64,000 bases of DNA from Candidatus Altimarinota bacterium (GTDB taxonomy: Bacteria; Patescibacteriota; Gracilibacteria; UBA4473), in the NCBI GenBank assembly GCA_023143095.1, contig JAGLIF010000010.1:1-64000 (forward strand). Direction: 5' to 3'. Below the pieces are notes generated by a model, which was not told the origin of the DNA, did no database searches, and was given only the letters and a program-made list of their open reading frames with translations. This document shows positions 40,966-49,859 of this stretch, piece after piece. Made by a program: the position numbers and the translations under genes. Positions within the stretch are counted from its first letter, which is position 1; every line of letters starts with the position of its first letter.

Positions 40966-43761
40966 ATGTTAGAAAATAAAGTTTTAGAAGACATCCAATC
41001 TCCAGAGATAGATCAACAAATACTCTGTGAAGAATTAAAAATTGATCCAAATTTTTTTGAGAAAGTGGAAACACAAGCAGAAGAAGATTGGGAAACTCTA
41101 AAACCTTTTTTCTGGGAAGCGATTGATTGTTTTAATTCTTCTGAAAAAAAGATTGAATATTCTGAAAAGGAAAAAAATGCTTTAAAAAAATTACTCAATG
41201 AATCTGAAGAAAATTTAAAAAAATTACAAAATTTTCTTATCCATACAAACAAAAACTCTTGTAATACAGAAGAGATTGACAAATTTGTAGAAAATAATGT
41301 TATTAATCTTATAACAATATTTGTAGCAAGAGACAATCTTGAAACAGCTATACTAGAAATGGAAAAACAATCAAAAAATCCATTCAGCTCTCCTGATAGA
41401 CTCTCTCCTGAATTAGAATCATTGATCGTAAAGGAAAGAGTTTCCGTTCCTTTTCTTTTTTATTATCAAGATTTCTTCGAAAAAAAGAGAAGTAAAAAGA
41501 AATCAAAACTAAAAAGTTCTTTTGGACCACATACTAAATGGATACAACATGTAGAGCGGGAAATTAATGATGTTTTTTTTGACAATCTTATTTCAGAAGA
41601 GGTTTCTGATGAAAATTATCTTTTATTACTTCCAACTCTTATTTCTTACAAAGAGATTAATAGTTTTCAAAAGAATGAAAAAAGAGAAATCTCTTTAAAC
41701 GCACTAAAAAAACTGATATCTTTACTCATTATTCGAGAAACAAGACATCAATACTCTTTCAAAGATTTTATCAAAAAAAATCTTTTTATACAAATTTGGA
41801 AAGAATGGTGTCAATCTCACCTAGAACTACTTCGTGATGAAAATAGTGAAACACATAAAGCTTTTATTGATATCTGGGGAGAGATAAAACAACTACCACT
41901 ATTTTTAAAGAAAATCATCTTAACCAAAAACGAATTAAATCCTCAATCAAAGAAAAAAAAGAAGAAAAGACATCCTGTCAGTTCTACCATAAAAAAAACT
42001 AAAAAAACTATCGATGAAACAATCAATCCTCCACTATGTCCAGAAAAACAACTCGTTTGTAAAATTCCACAGATAACAACTTCTGATGAAAACAGCTTAA
42101 TTTTCGAACTTCAAAATGAGGACATTCTTGAAAAAAATAGTGATCTTTTTCTTTATGTAAAAATAGGAAAAAAACTATGGACTCCTTTGAATATAAAAGA
42201 CCATCAAATTCTCCTCGAAAACTTTGGAATAAAACCTGGTAATAATACAGTATCATTTCGGTTCGCTCCAGATGTCAATAGCCCAAAAAAACAATTCCCA
42301 CCAACAGAGGATTTTAAAATTAATATTCCTAAACCTGAAAAACCAACTAACGATTTTAATTCACCTCATATTCCAACCCCTCCTTTAAAGGATTATTGTG
42401 AAACAAGAAAAAAAATAGAAGCTATTATCAAAAAAGATCCTACTCCAGAAACCACTTTGCTAAAACTCTCACCAGAGGAAGATGCTATGGAAGAACTTGC
42501 TCTCCATCTCATGGAAAATGGAAATAAACGAACTTTCATAAATAGTGCTGATTTCGATTGGTCTTCTGAAACCGTACACATAAAAGTCCCACAAACTCTT
42601 TTTTCTATAGAAAATATCCCCTTATTAGTTTTCCAACATACACCCGAAATAAACCCTCTTTCTCCTATGGTTATACCGAGAGAATTAACAGAAATTCTAA
42701 TCAAACTAATTAAAAAAGAGAAAGAGAAACGAGAAATCGAACAAGAAAAAATTAAAAATCCTGAACTTGTTAATCATCTCAATAAAGGAAATAAAAACAC
42801 CTCAAGCCTAAACCAATGGAAACGAGAAAATCCTGAAAAAGATATCGATATATTAAAAAAATTTACAAGTAGACAAGCACTTGATATAAAAACTTATTTT
42901 AACTCACTTCGAGAAAATTATAAATCTGCCAATATTACACTTTCACTTAATCTTGGTGAGCCTTGCCAATTAATTTTATCAATAAAAGAGTTTGAAATTA
43001 AAATACCTTTTGGACCAAAAGGTATTAATCATACAAACATAGAAAGCAATTCCCCGCATAATGCTTGGAAAAATTTTCTTTTTAATCTTGGTCAAGGAGT
43101 TATTGCACAACTCATCAACCACTTTATTCCTGCTTCTGAACTACCTTCTCTTCCTAGTAAAAAGAAACAAACAACTCTCTGGAAAACTTTGAAAAATAAA
43201 GAATCACGAATTGTTCGTTACGATGAAATAGGAGTCTTTCAAGGTTCTGATCCACAACAAGAAGATCAACCTCTTGAAACTTTGCTAAAAAAAGCTCGAA
43301 GTGGAGAATTAATTGAAATTTTAGTACGAGATGAAAATATAAATTTTCAACGGAAAGGAACCCCTTCCAATACACCAACCCCTAAAAGATTATCTATCTC
43401 TACAAAAAAAATCCGAACACAAAAATATTTAATAAGACGACTAATTCGAACAGCTAAAAATATTTGTCCTGGATATGAACGATGTCCTGAAGAAAAAGAA
43501 AAAACCAAGATACATAATCCTTTAATCCAAAATATTGCACTTCAAATCCTCCAAGAAAATAACATTGACTCTTGGGAAACCTTTATCGAGATTCTGCAAA
43601 AAATTTCACCAAGCGAATTTTTAGAAACTTATCCAACTGTCATTACAAGTTTTATTGATACACTCATTCAAGAAGAATTCCGAGTTAGTTATGAGAGTTC
43701 CCAAACTGTTAACATTCTCACACTAAAAGAACTCTTAAATGAACCAAGTACTACTTCGTAA
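40966..43761 (+). CDS. Large cytosolic orphan protein (931 residues)
   Basis: No signal peptide or membrane segment; strongly charged. Residues 1-330 are helical (KKLLNESEENLKKLQNFLIH and further). A lysine-rich linker lies near 335-355 (SKKKKKKRHPVSSTIKKTKKT). Residues about 370-460 look like a beta domain (SLIFELQNEDILEKNSDLFLYVKIGKKLWTPLNI), followed by a proline-rich linker (NIPKPEKPTNDFNSPHIPTPP). Two further mixed domains follow (AMEELALHLMENGNKRTF; ITLSLNLGEPCQLILSIKEFEIKIPFGPKG), then a basic helix-rich end. I recognise no family or catalytic motif. It overlaps the convergent glycosyltransferase gene by 11 bases. Own TTGACA promoter. Confidence 0.6.
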   Translation: MLENKVLEDIQSPEIDQQILCEELKIDPNFFEKVETQAEEDWETLKPFFWEAIDCFNSSEKKIEYSEKEKNALKKLLNESEENLKKLQNFLIHTNKNSCNTEEIDKFVENNVINLITIFVARDNLETAILEMEKQSKNPFSSPDRLSPELESLIVKERVSVPFLFYYQDFFEKKRSKKKSKLKSSFGPHTKWIQHVEREINDVFFDNLISEEVSDENYLLLLPTLISYKEINSFQKNEKREISLNALKKLISLLIIRETRHQYSFKDFIKKNLFIQIWKEWCQSHLELLRDENSETHKAFIDIWGEIKQLPLFLKKIILTKNELNPQSKKKKKKRHPVSSTIKKTKKTIDETINPPLCPEKQLVCKIPQITTSDENSLIFELQNEDILEKNSDLFLYVKIGKKLWTPLNIKDHQILLENFGIKPGNNTVSFRFAPDVNSPKKQFPPTEDFKINIPKPEKPTNDFNSPHIPTPPLKDYCETRKKIEAIIKKDPTPETTLLKLSPEEDAMEELALHLMENGNKRTFINSADFDWSSETVHIKVPQTLFSIENIPLLVFQHTPEINPLSPMVIPRELTEILIKLIKKEKEKREIEQEKIKNPELVNHLNKGNKNTSSLNQWKRENPEKDIDILKKFTSRQALDIKTYFNSLRENYKSANITLSLNLGEPCQLILSIKEFEIKIPFGPKGINHTNIESNSPHNAWKNFLFNLGQGVIAQLINHFIPASELPSLPSKKKQTTLWKTLKNKESRIVRYDEIGVFQGSDPQQEDQPLETLLKKARSGELIEILVRDENINFQRKGTPSNTPTPKRLSISTKKIRTQKYLIRRLIRTAKNICPGYERCPEEKEKTKIHNPLIQNIALQILQENNIDSWETFIEILQKISPSEFLETYPTVITSFIDTLIQEEFRVSYESSQTVNILTLKELLNEPSTTS

Positions 43762-44869
43762 AATTTCCTACAAATTGCTGAAAATTTTTCTGAAATTTTT
43801 TCGTTGAATAATTTTCTGCTGTTCCACGAATCAATCTTGAATCAAAAGATATCGTTTCAAATCGTTCTAGTGCTGAAATCAAGCTTTCAGGTGTTTGCGC
43901 TTCAAAAGTCATTCCATTCACTCCCTCTTCAAGCACATCCAACACTCCTCCTTCTCCATACGCAATTACAGGCACACCAGAAGCAAATGCTTCAAGTTGC
44001 ACAATCCCTGCATCTTCTTTTTGTGGTAAAAGCAAAGCTTTAGCTTGAGCAAGATATTTTTTAAGTACGGAAAAAGGAAGCCTTCCTAAAAAATTAATAT
44101 TGGAAACTCCAAGCGCTTTGACTTTTGCTTCCAATGCAGCCTTTTCTGGACCATCTCCACCAAGCAATAACTGACGATTTGGCATTTGTGCAAAAGCTTC
44201 TACTAACAAATCAAACTTTTTATATTTCACAAATCTCCCAAAAGCAAAGAAATAATCTTTTCGATTCCCATCTTCACAAACTTCAAATCTTTCAAAATCT
44301 ACAGGAGGATAAAGCATAGTAGCATCTCGATTGTAAAACTTTTTCACTCGCCTGACCGTTTCCGAAGAATTCGCAATGAAATAATGAACCGTTTTGTTCC
44401 CCTCCAAATCCCATTTTTTGAGTCTCTCCAAATATAAATTCACAAAGGGACGAATAACTTTAGGAAACTTTTCAAACCTATTGTCCTCTTCTTTCTGCCA
44501 AATATACCTCGCTGGAGTATGAATATAACAAATATGTATTTGTCCTTTCTTAATACGAATATTTTTCGCCACAGAACTCGAAAAACTCAAAATAAGATCA
44601 TATTTGGAAAGATCTAAACTCCCAACCGCTGACTTGAGAAAAGGCGCAATAGTCATTTGCCGATGAGACACCAACGGAATTTTGTCATATCGAGAAGGAT
44701 GAATCCTTGCTCTATCTGGAAAATGCGACTGCACTTTTTTATAATTGAGAAAAGTCGTATAGATTGGTGCTTCTGGATAAAGCTCTGCTACTGCTGCTAC
44801 GACTTTTTCCGCTCCACCTAAGTTCGTCAACCAATCAGTTACCAACGCAATTTTCAATTTAACACTCAT
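43751..44869 (-). CDS. GT4-family glycosyltransferase
   Basis: 372 residues from ATG 44869; TTG 44902 would add 11 residues before the typical KIALVTDWLTNLGGAEKVV start. A GT-B fold enzyme: an N-terminal donor-independent domain with the GGAEKV loop, IHTPARYIWQ (as in WbaZ/mannosyltransferase-like members) and VHYFIANSSETVRRVKKFYNRD; then the nucleotide-sugar domain YFFAFGRFVKYKKFDLLVEAF, LLLGGDGPEKAALE, NINFLGRLPFSVLKKYLAQAKALLLPQKEDAGIVQLEAFASGVPVIAYGEGGVLDVL with the E-x7-E type motif. It probably adds a sugar, perhaps mannose, to a surface glycan. Divergent from the fused glycosyltransferase at 45211, which may act in the same pathway. Confidence 0.85.
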   Translation of the reverse strand: MSVKLKIALVTDWLTNLGGAEKVVAAVAELYPEAPIYTTFLNYKKVQSHFPDRARIHPSRYDKIPLVSHRQMTIAPFLKSAVGSLDLSKYDLILSFSSSVAKNIRIKKGQIHICYIHTPARYIWQKEEDNRFEKFPKVIRPFVNLYLERLKKWDLEGNKTVHYFIANSSETVRRVKKFYNRDATMLYPPVDFERFEVCEDGNRKDYFFAFGRFVKYKKFDLLVEAFAQMPNRQLLLGGDGPEKAALEAKVKALGVSNINFLGRLPFSVLKKYLAQAKALLLPQKEDAGIVQLEAFASGVPVIAYGEGGVLDVLEEGVNGMTFEAQTPESLISALERFETISFDSRLIRGTAENYSTKKFQKNFQQFVGNFTK

Positions 44870-44920
44870 CTCCACTATAATACTTGATCCTCGTATAAAC
44901 AAAACCTAAAATTTTAAGGA

Positions 44921-45203
44921 GACTCTGATTTAATAAACTCGTAAGAAATAAATTGTCTTCCCGTTCTTGAAACGGGATCTACGATATTTTGTCTTCCTTG
45001 TTATTATGAAAAAAAGACAGAGATCCTGAAACAAGTTCAGGACGACAATAGATTCGTTCTGTAAGACTGTTTTTTTTATTCGAAATGAATCTCTTGTTTT
45101 TTCCTTTTCGTTTTTATCAGCATTCCATTAAGCGATTGATAAAAAAATATATTATTTGGAAAAAGAGTTATTTTTAGTTAAAGTTTATTTATCAGTATTT
45201 CCT
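44921..45203. repeat. Composite MITE-like region between two glycosyltransferase genes
   Basis: Covers most of the 341-base gap; no gene seen. Left end GGAGACTCTGATTTAATAAA plus CTCGTAAGAAATAAATTG; modules CCCGTT/AACGGG (44953-44990) and TCCTGAA/TTCAGGA (45018-45050); GTAAGACTGTTTTTTTTATT; then a second right end (45152-45203) with ATTATTTGGAAAAAGAG and TTTATTTATCAGTATTTCC. It looks like one element inserted beside or into another. Confidence 0.7.
45156..45184 (+). promoter_or_regulatory. Promoter-like box in the repeat, upstream of 45211
   Basis: TTGGAA, 17 bases, TAAAGT; 26 bases from the start codon. Confidence 0.45.
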
Positions 45204-45210
45204 TCCTCAT

Positions 45211-47112
45211 ATGAATATTGGTTTTGATGCTCGATTTTATAGTCCTTCTGCTACTGGTATAGGTAGACATATTGCAGAAGTTTTGAATGTCTTGGGAAAA
45301 CTGGACGATAAAAATAAATATACAGTATTTTTAAATGAGAAAAATTTCGATAATTTCATTCCTCCCTCCGTTAATTTTAGAACAGAAAAAACCACAGCCT
45401 CTCACTATAGTTTTGCAGAACAAACTTCTTTTCTCAGACAACTCAACAAGCACCGTTTTGATTTAATGATTTTCCCACAGTTTAATGTGCCGATGCTTTA
45501 TAATCGCCCTTTTATTGTAACTATTCACGATCTGACAATTCACCTTTTCCCAGGAAAAAAATCAAACCCAATCAAACATTTCCTCTATAAGAAAACTATT
45601 CAAAACGCAGCTGACAAAGCTCAAAAAGTTCTTGCCGTTTCTCAAAATACAAAAAAAGATATCATAGAACATTTAGCCATCAACCCAGAAAAAATCACTG
45701 TAGTCGGAAATGGTATTTCACAAAATTTTCAAAAATGCAGTGATCCCAAAATCTTGGAAGTCTTCCGCACAAAATACAACCTCCCAAAAAAATATTTCCT
45801 CTACACAGGGGTCATGCGAACACATAAAAATATTTTAGGATTAGTAAAAGCCTTTTCTATTTTTCACCAAAAGAACCTTGAAATCGAACTCGTTCTCGCT
45901 GGACCAAAAGACAATCTTTATTTTCCAGAAATTTTAGCACGCGTCCAAACTTTAGGAATCGAAAAATGGGTTCATTTTACTGGTTTTTTCCCAGAAGAAG
46001 ATTTTTCTAAACTCTTTTCAGCTGCCACAGCATTCATCTTCCCAAGCTTTTATGAGGGTTTTGGCATTCCACCACTTGAAGCTATGAGAGTCAATTTACC
46101 TGTAGCTTGTGCACACACTTCTTCACTACCAGAAGTTTGTGAGACCGCAGCTCTTTATTTTGATCCAAACAGACCCGAAGACATATCTCAAAAAATGGAA
46201 GACATTTTAAATCCAAAAATCCGTAAAGACCTTATCGAGAAAGGACAATCTCAGTGGAAAAAATTTAGCTGGAACAAAGTTGGAACAAAATATTTTGAAG
46301 CAATAAATAATTATAAATCTAAACAAATACAAACTATTTCAATCCTTGATATTCCAATTTCTACCCTAACGGCAAAGGAATCTGTGGAACAATTCATCCA
46401 ACTCTCCAAGGGAGAAAAAAAACATTTTGTCGCCACTCCTAATGCTGAAATCATTTTAGAATCCCAAAAAAATCCAACGCTCAAAAAATACTTAAAATCT
46501 TGCTCTCTTAATTTCCCAGACAGCGCTTCCCTACTTTGGGCAGGCGAATACCAAATACAACGATGGTGTAAATTTCAAGCTTTTTTCGAACTTCTACTAC
46601 TCCCCTTTCGTAAAAATGCCTGGCGAGCTTTTCCACAACGAGTGACTGGTTCTGATAGTTTTGAAAAAATTTGTCACCGAGCAACCCAAGAGAATCTATC
46701 AATTGCCCTAATCGGTGGAAGCAAAGGAGTTGGTGGAGAAACAGCCCAAAAACTAAGAGAAAATTTACCAGGAATCAAAATCCAAGCTCATATTGATGGA
46801 CTTCCTTTTACTGATTTTTGGAAAGAATCTGTACTTCAAAAACTTGAAGGCGCTCAAATTATTTTCGTTGCATTTGGATGTCCAAAACAAGAACTCTGGA
46901 TTAAAGAAAATTTAGAAAAGATCTCTTCTGCCCGCATCGCTATCGGAATCGGCGGAAGTTTCGATTTTTATATTGGTAAACTTTCGCGTGCACCCAAATG
47001 GATACAACGACTAGGACTAGAATGGCTTTTTCGCCTGTTTCAGGAACCTTCACGATGGAAACGAATCTTCAACGCCGTGATAGTTTTCCCATGGAAGGTA
47101 TTTCAAGGGTAA
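45211..47112 (+). CDS. Fused GT4 glycosyltransferase and WecG/TagA/CpsF (GT26) glycosyltransferase
   Basis: 633 residues in one frame. Residues 1-375 are a GT4 enzyme: GFDARFYSPSATGIGRHIAEV, VTIHDLTIHLFPGK, VLAVSQNTKKDIIEHL, LYTGVMRTHKNILGLVKAF, VHFTGFFPEEDFSKLFSAATAFIFPSFYEGFGIPPLEAM. Residues about 383-633 are a WecG/TagA/CpsF enzyme: LDIPISTLTAKESVEQFI, VATPNAEIILESQKNP, LNFPDSASLLWAGE, RVTGSDSFEKIC, IALIGGSKGVGGETAQKL, IIFVAFGCPKQELWI and GIGGSFDFYIGKLSRAPKW. GT26 enzymes transfer ManNAc-type sugars onto undecaprenyl-linked intermediates at the membrane. The fusion suggests two consecutive sugar additions to a lipid-linked glycan. Its promoter may come from the repeat just upstream. Confidence 0.88.
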   Translation: MNIGFDARFYSPSATGIGRHIAEVLNVLGKLDDKNKYTVFLNEKNFDNFIPPSVNFRTEKTTASHYSFAEQTSFLRQLNKHRFDLMIFPQFNVPMLYNRPFIVTIHDLTIHLFPGKKSNPIKHFLYKKTIQNAADKAQKVLAVSQNTKKDIIEHLAINPEKITVVGNGISQNFQKCSDPKILEVFRTKYNLPKKYFLYTGVMRTHKNILGLVKAFSIFHQKNLEIELVLAGPKDNLYFPEILARVQTLGIEKWVHFTGFFPEEDFSKLFSAATAFIFPSFYEGFGIPPLEAMRVNLPVACAHTSSLPEVCETAALYFDPNRPEDISQKMEDILNPKIRKDLIEKGQSQWKKFSWNKVGTKYFEAINNYKSKQIQTISILDIPISTLTAKESVEQFIQLSKGEKKHFVATPNAEIILESQKNPTLKKYLKSCSLNFPDSASLLWAGEYQIQRWCKFQAFFELLLLPFRKNAWRAFPQRVTGSDSFEKICHRATQENLSIALIGGSKGVGGETAQKLRENLPGIKIQAHIDGLPFTDFWKESVLQKLEGAQIIFVAFGCPKQELWIKENLEKISSARIAIGIGGSFDFYIGKLSRAPKWIQRLGLEWLFRLFQEPSRWKRIFNAVIVFPWKVFQG

Positions 47113-47177
47113 ATGTATTTCAAGATTTACTATTTTTTATTTTTATACTCATTCTTTCTCCCCCTCCTCATTCCCGC

Positions 47178-47214
47178 GTACTATTCTCACTTGCCTCCGC
47201 GAGTATAATAGTAC
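47178..47214 (+). promoter_or_regulatory. Possible pgi promoter with overlapping inverted repeat
   Basis: A perfect TATAAT (47204-47209) without a clear -35 lies 50 bases before the pgi start. An 8-bp inverted repeat GTACTATT (47178-47185) and AATAGTAC (47207-47214) overlaps it and could be an operator. Confidence 0.35.
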
Positions 47215-47259
47215 TACCATTTAATTTTGAATTCCCATTCCTTTCAATTACACTAAAAA

Positions 47260-48513
47260 ATGATGATTTCTCTAAATATTGAAAACGCATTTTCTCGCAT
47301 TTCCAAATCTGATTTTGAGGCACAAGCACAACAGTTAGAAACCTTTTCCGCACAGGTTAAAGAAAGAAACCAAGGGTTTTCCTCCATACTAGATGATGAG
47401 AATATTCTTACACAGATTGAAAACTTTCATAAAAATCTCGATCCAAAAATCGAAAGTTTTGTGATTCTTGGTATAGGTGGGAGCAGTCTTGGTTTTGATG
47501 CAATCTTGCAAGCAATCCCCTCACCAAAAGGAAAAAATTTCTTTATTTTAAACAATTCCGATCCCGAAAAAATTTTTGAAATCGAAAACCAGATTGATCT
47601 TGCTAAAACACTTTTTTTAGTGATTACAAAATCTGGAAAAACACCTGAAACAATGGCACAATTCTTTTATTTTCAAGAAAAAGTATTGAACAAGAAACTT
47701 GTTCAATCTTCTCATTTCGTTTTTGTTACTGATTCTGACAGTTTTCTACATCAACTCAGCAAAAAAGAGTCTATTCCTTGTTTTGAAATCCCTTCTAATG
47801 TTGGAGGTCGTTTTTCGGTTTTAACAGCTGTGGGACTCCTTCCATCTAAAATACTAGGACTCAATATTCGGAAATTTATCAATGGAGCTAAGAAAGTTCG
47901 AACACAATTCTTGTCCAAAAATTTCTCTCAAAACCTACCTTTCCAACTCGCCTCACTTCAATTTCTTCACCAAAAACAGCAAATAATGCAAAATGTATTG
48001 TTCCCCTACGCTGGAAATATGAAAGGGGTTGGCGAATGGTTTATCCAACTCATTTCTGAATCAACTGGTAAAACTAACACAGCAGGCAAAAGCGTAGGAA
48101 TTACTCCTCTCTGTGCCGTTGGAGCAAAAGATCAACATTCAATCCTTCAGCTCTTTTCTGATGGACCTAAAGACAAACTCTTTCTCTTTTTGGAAATAGA
48201 ATCTTTTCGACAAAATATGCACATTGGAACTTCCCCCTGCTTGGAATTGACTGATTTTGCTTTTCTCAAAGACAAAACATTCGGCGAACTCCTTCATGCT
48301 GAATTCGAAGGCACACAAAAAGCGTTAACCGAAAAAGACTGTCCAAATATTACAATCAAAATCCCTCAAATAAATGAAGAAAGCTTAGGAGCACTCTTTT
48401 TTCTTTTCGAAGCTTCTACTGCATTCCTAGGAGAATTTTTGAATATTAATGTTTTTAATCAACCAGGAGTAGAACGCAGTAAAATATTAACAAAAGAAAT
48501 TTTAGAAAAGTAG
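47260..48513 (+). CDS. pgi: Glucose-6-phosphate isomerase
   Basis: 417 residues, the short bacterial form. It interconverts glucose 6-phosphate and fructose 6-phosphate. Signatures: FVILGIGGSSLGFDAI (phosphate site), LVITKSGKTPETMAQ, PSNVGGRFSVLTAVGLLP, the catalytic Glu in FIQLISESTGK, the His in GAKDQHSILQLFSDGP and the C-terminal Lys in FNQPGVERSK. Two ATG codons lie in tandem; no Shine-Dalgarno sequence. It converges on the cysteine synthase gene with only 7 bases between stops. It links to tkt, rpe and pyk in central carbon metabolism. Confidence 0.95.
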   Translation: MMISLNIENAFSRISKSDFEAQAQQLETFSAQVKERNQGFSSILDDENILTQIENFHKNLDPKIESFVILGIGGSSLGFDAILQAIPSPKGKNFFILNNSDPEKIFEIENQIDLAKTLFLVITKSGKTPETMAQFFYFQEKVLNKKLVQSSHFVFVTDSDSFLHQLSKKESIPCFEIPSNVGGRFSVLTAVGLLPSKILGLNIRKFINGAKKVRTQFLSKNFSQNLPFQLASLQFLHQKQQIMQNVLFPYAGNMKGVGEWFIQLISESTGKTNTAGKSVGITPLCAVGAKDQHSILQLFSDGPKDKLFLFLEIESFRQNMHIGTSPCLELTDFAFLKDKTFGELLHAEFEGTQKALTEKDCPNITIKIPQINEESLGALFFLFEASTAFLGEFLNINVFNQPGVERSKILTKEILEK

Positions 48514-48520
48514 AAAATTT

Positions 48521-49420
48521 CTACTCAAATAAATCTGTACTGAGATACTTTTCGCCCCTATCTGGAAAGAGTATGACAATTCTTCCTTCTTCCAAATTTT
48601 TGGATATTTCCACAGCACCCCAAAGTACAGCCCCAGAACTTACACCCACTAAAAACCCATTTGTTTTTGCGATTTTTCGTGCCATTTCTACTGCCTGATT
48701 TCGTGTTACCATTAGTCGCTGATCCATAAAAGATGGATCAAAAATTCCAGGTGGATTAGGTTCTTGCATATTCCTCAATCCATCAACTTTTTCTCCTAAC
48801 ATTGGTTCTATTCCTACAATTTGAATTTTTTTATTTTTTTCTCGAAACACGGTACTCATCCCACGAAGAGTTCCAAATGTCCCAATCCCACCGACAAAAT
48901 GTGTAATATCTGGTACTTGTTCTTCTATTTCTTTCGCAGTAGATATGTGAGCCATCGGATTTTCAAGCGTATTGTGCTGATTGGAACTCCAATATTTTTC
49001 TGGAGATTGAGACAAAAGTTCCCTCGCTTTTTCTATCGCACCACTCGTCCCGTTCTCCGCTGATGTTTCTATCAATTCCGCTCCATACGCACGAAGAATT
49101 TTCTTGCGTTCTTCACTCATCCCTGATGACATTGTTAGTTTTATTTTATAACCTTTTACTGCTGCAATCATAGCCAAAGAGATGCCAGTATTACCACTTG
49201 TCGCCTCTAAAATAATTTTATCTTTAGTCAAAATACCGCTTTTTTCTGCCTGTTCTATCATTTGTAATGCAATTCTATCCTTTACTGATCCACCAATACT
49301 TTGACCTTCAAGTTTAGCATAAATTTTAATCTTTGGATTTTTGGAAAATCCAGAAATTTCGATCATGGGAGTCTTTCCTATAAGTGAGAGAACATTTGGA
49401 ACTGCTGAAGAAATCATCAT
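48521..49420 (-). CDS. cysM: Cysteine synthase of the CysM (O-phosphoserine sulfhydrylase-like) type
   Basis: 299 residues. A PLP fold II enzyme: GKTPMIEISGF, SIGGSVKDRIALQMI with the PLP lysine, LEATSGNTGISLAMIAA, SSNQHNTLENPMAH, the phosphate loop VGGIGTFGTLRG and GVSSGAVLWGA. The stretch VGIEPMLGEKVDGLRNMQEP and the ending RGEKYLSTDLFE resemble Mycobacterium tuberculosis CysM, where an arginine in the LRNM region binds the phosphate of O-phosphoserine. A serine kinase gene lies 3 bases upstream, which fits O-phosphoserine as the substrate rather than O-acetylserine. Transcribed with serK under the leader at 49860-50007. The substrate assignment is inference; the fold is certain. Confidence 0.88.
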   Translation of the reverse strand: MMISSAVPNVLSLIGKTPMIEISGFSKNPKIKIYAKLEGQSIGGSVKDRIALQMIEQAEKSGILTKDKIILEATSGNTGISLAMIAAVKGYKIKLTMSSGMSEERKKILRAYGAELIETSAENGTSGAIEKARELLSQSPEKYWSSNQHNTLENPMAHISTAKEIEEQVPDITHFVGGIGTFGTLRGMSTVFREKNKKIQIVGIEPMLGEKVDGLRNMQEPNPPGIFDPSFMDQRLMVTRNQAVEMARKIAKTNGFLVGVSSGAVLWGAVEISKNLEEGRIVILFPDRGEKYLSTDLFE

Positions 49421-49423
49421 GAT

Positions 49424-49858
49424 TTAGGACAATTTAGAAAATAAAATATTAATTTGAGGAAGTATCTCTATAAAAGGAATTTCCTGCTTTCCCCAAACAT
49501 GTTTAGTCGTTTTAAAAGGCAAAAGCAGACCTGATTTTCCTCTCTTCAATACTAGTTCTTTATAAACTGGAAAATCTTTTCGAAATGGACGCACCATAAT
49601 ATTTTCATCAAAAATATCCCACTCAACCACCGGAATCGTTTTCAATCCTATTTTTTGTGCGATATGCCATCGGTGATGCCCATCCAAAATTACTTTAGTA
49701 TTTCGATCCACTACAATAGGCTTTTTCCACAACCCATCATTTCGCATCTTTTCTTCAAGTTTTACCAAATGCTCCTCATCAATTTCTTCATGAGGAAAAA
49801 TTTGAGTTACATTGAGAAAATTTACAGTAAAATGAGAATCATTCATGATTAAATACAT
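49424..49858 (-). CDS. serK: ParB/Srx-fold free serine kinase (SerK/SbnI-like)
   Basis: 144 residues (141 if ATG 49846 is used). ParB/sulfiredoxin fold: VTQIFPHEEIDEEHLVKLEEKMRNDGLWKKPIVVDRNTKVILDGHHRWHIAQKIGLKTIPVVEWD. The DGHHR motif and the upstream Glu in PHEEI are hallmarks of the free L-serine kinases SerK (Thermococcus kodakarensis) and SbnI (Staphylococcus aureus), which make O-phosphoserine. Chromosome-partition ParB proteins are longer and have extra DNA-binding domains, absent here. The gene directly precedes the CysM-type synthase (3 bases between them), giving a two-step Ser to O-phosphoserine to Cys route. The T8 run of an upstream terminator hairpin ends immediately before its first ATG. 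Confidence 0.82.
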   Translation of the reverse strand: MYLIMNDSHFTVNFLNVTQIFPHEEIDEEHLVKLEEKMRNDGLWKKPIVVDRNTKVILDGHHRWHIAQKIGLKTIPVVEWDIFDENIMVRPFRKDFPVYKELVLKRGKSGLLLPFKTTKHVWGKQEIPFIEILPQINILFSKLS

Positions 49859-49859
49859 A

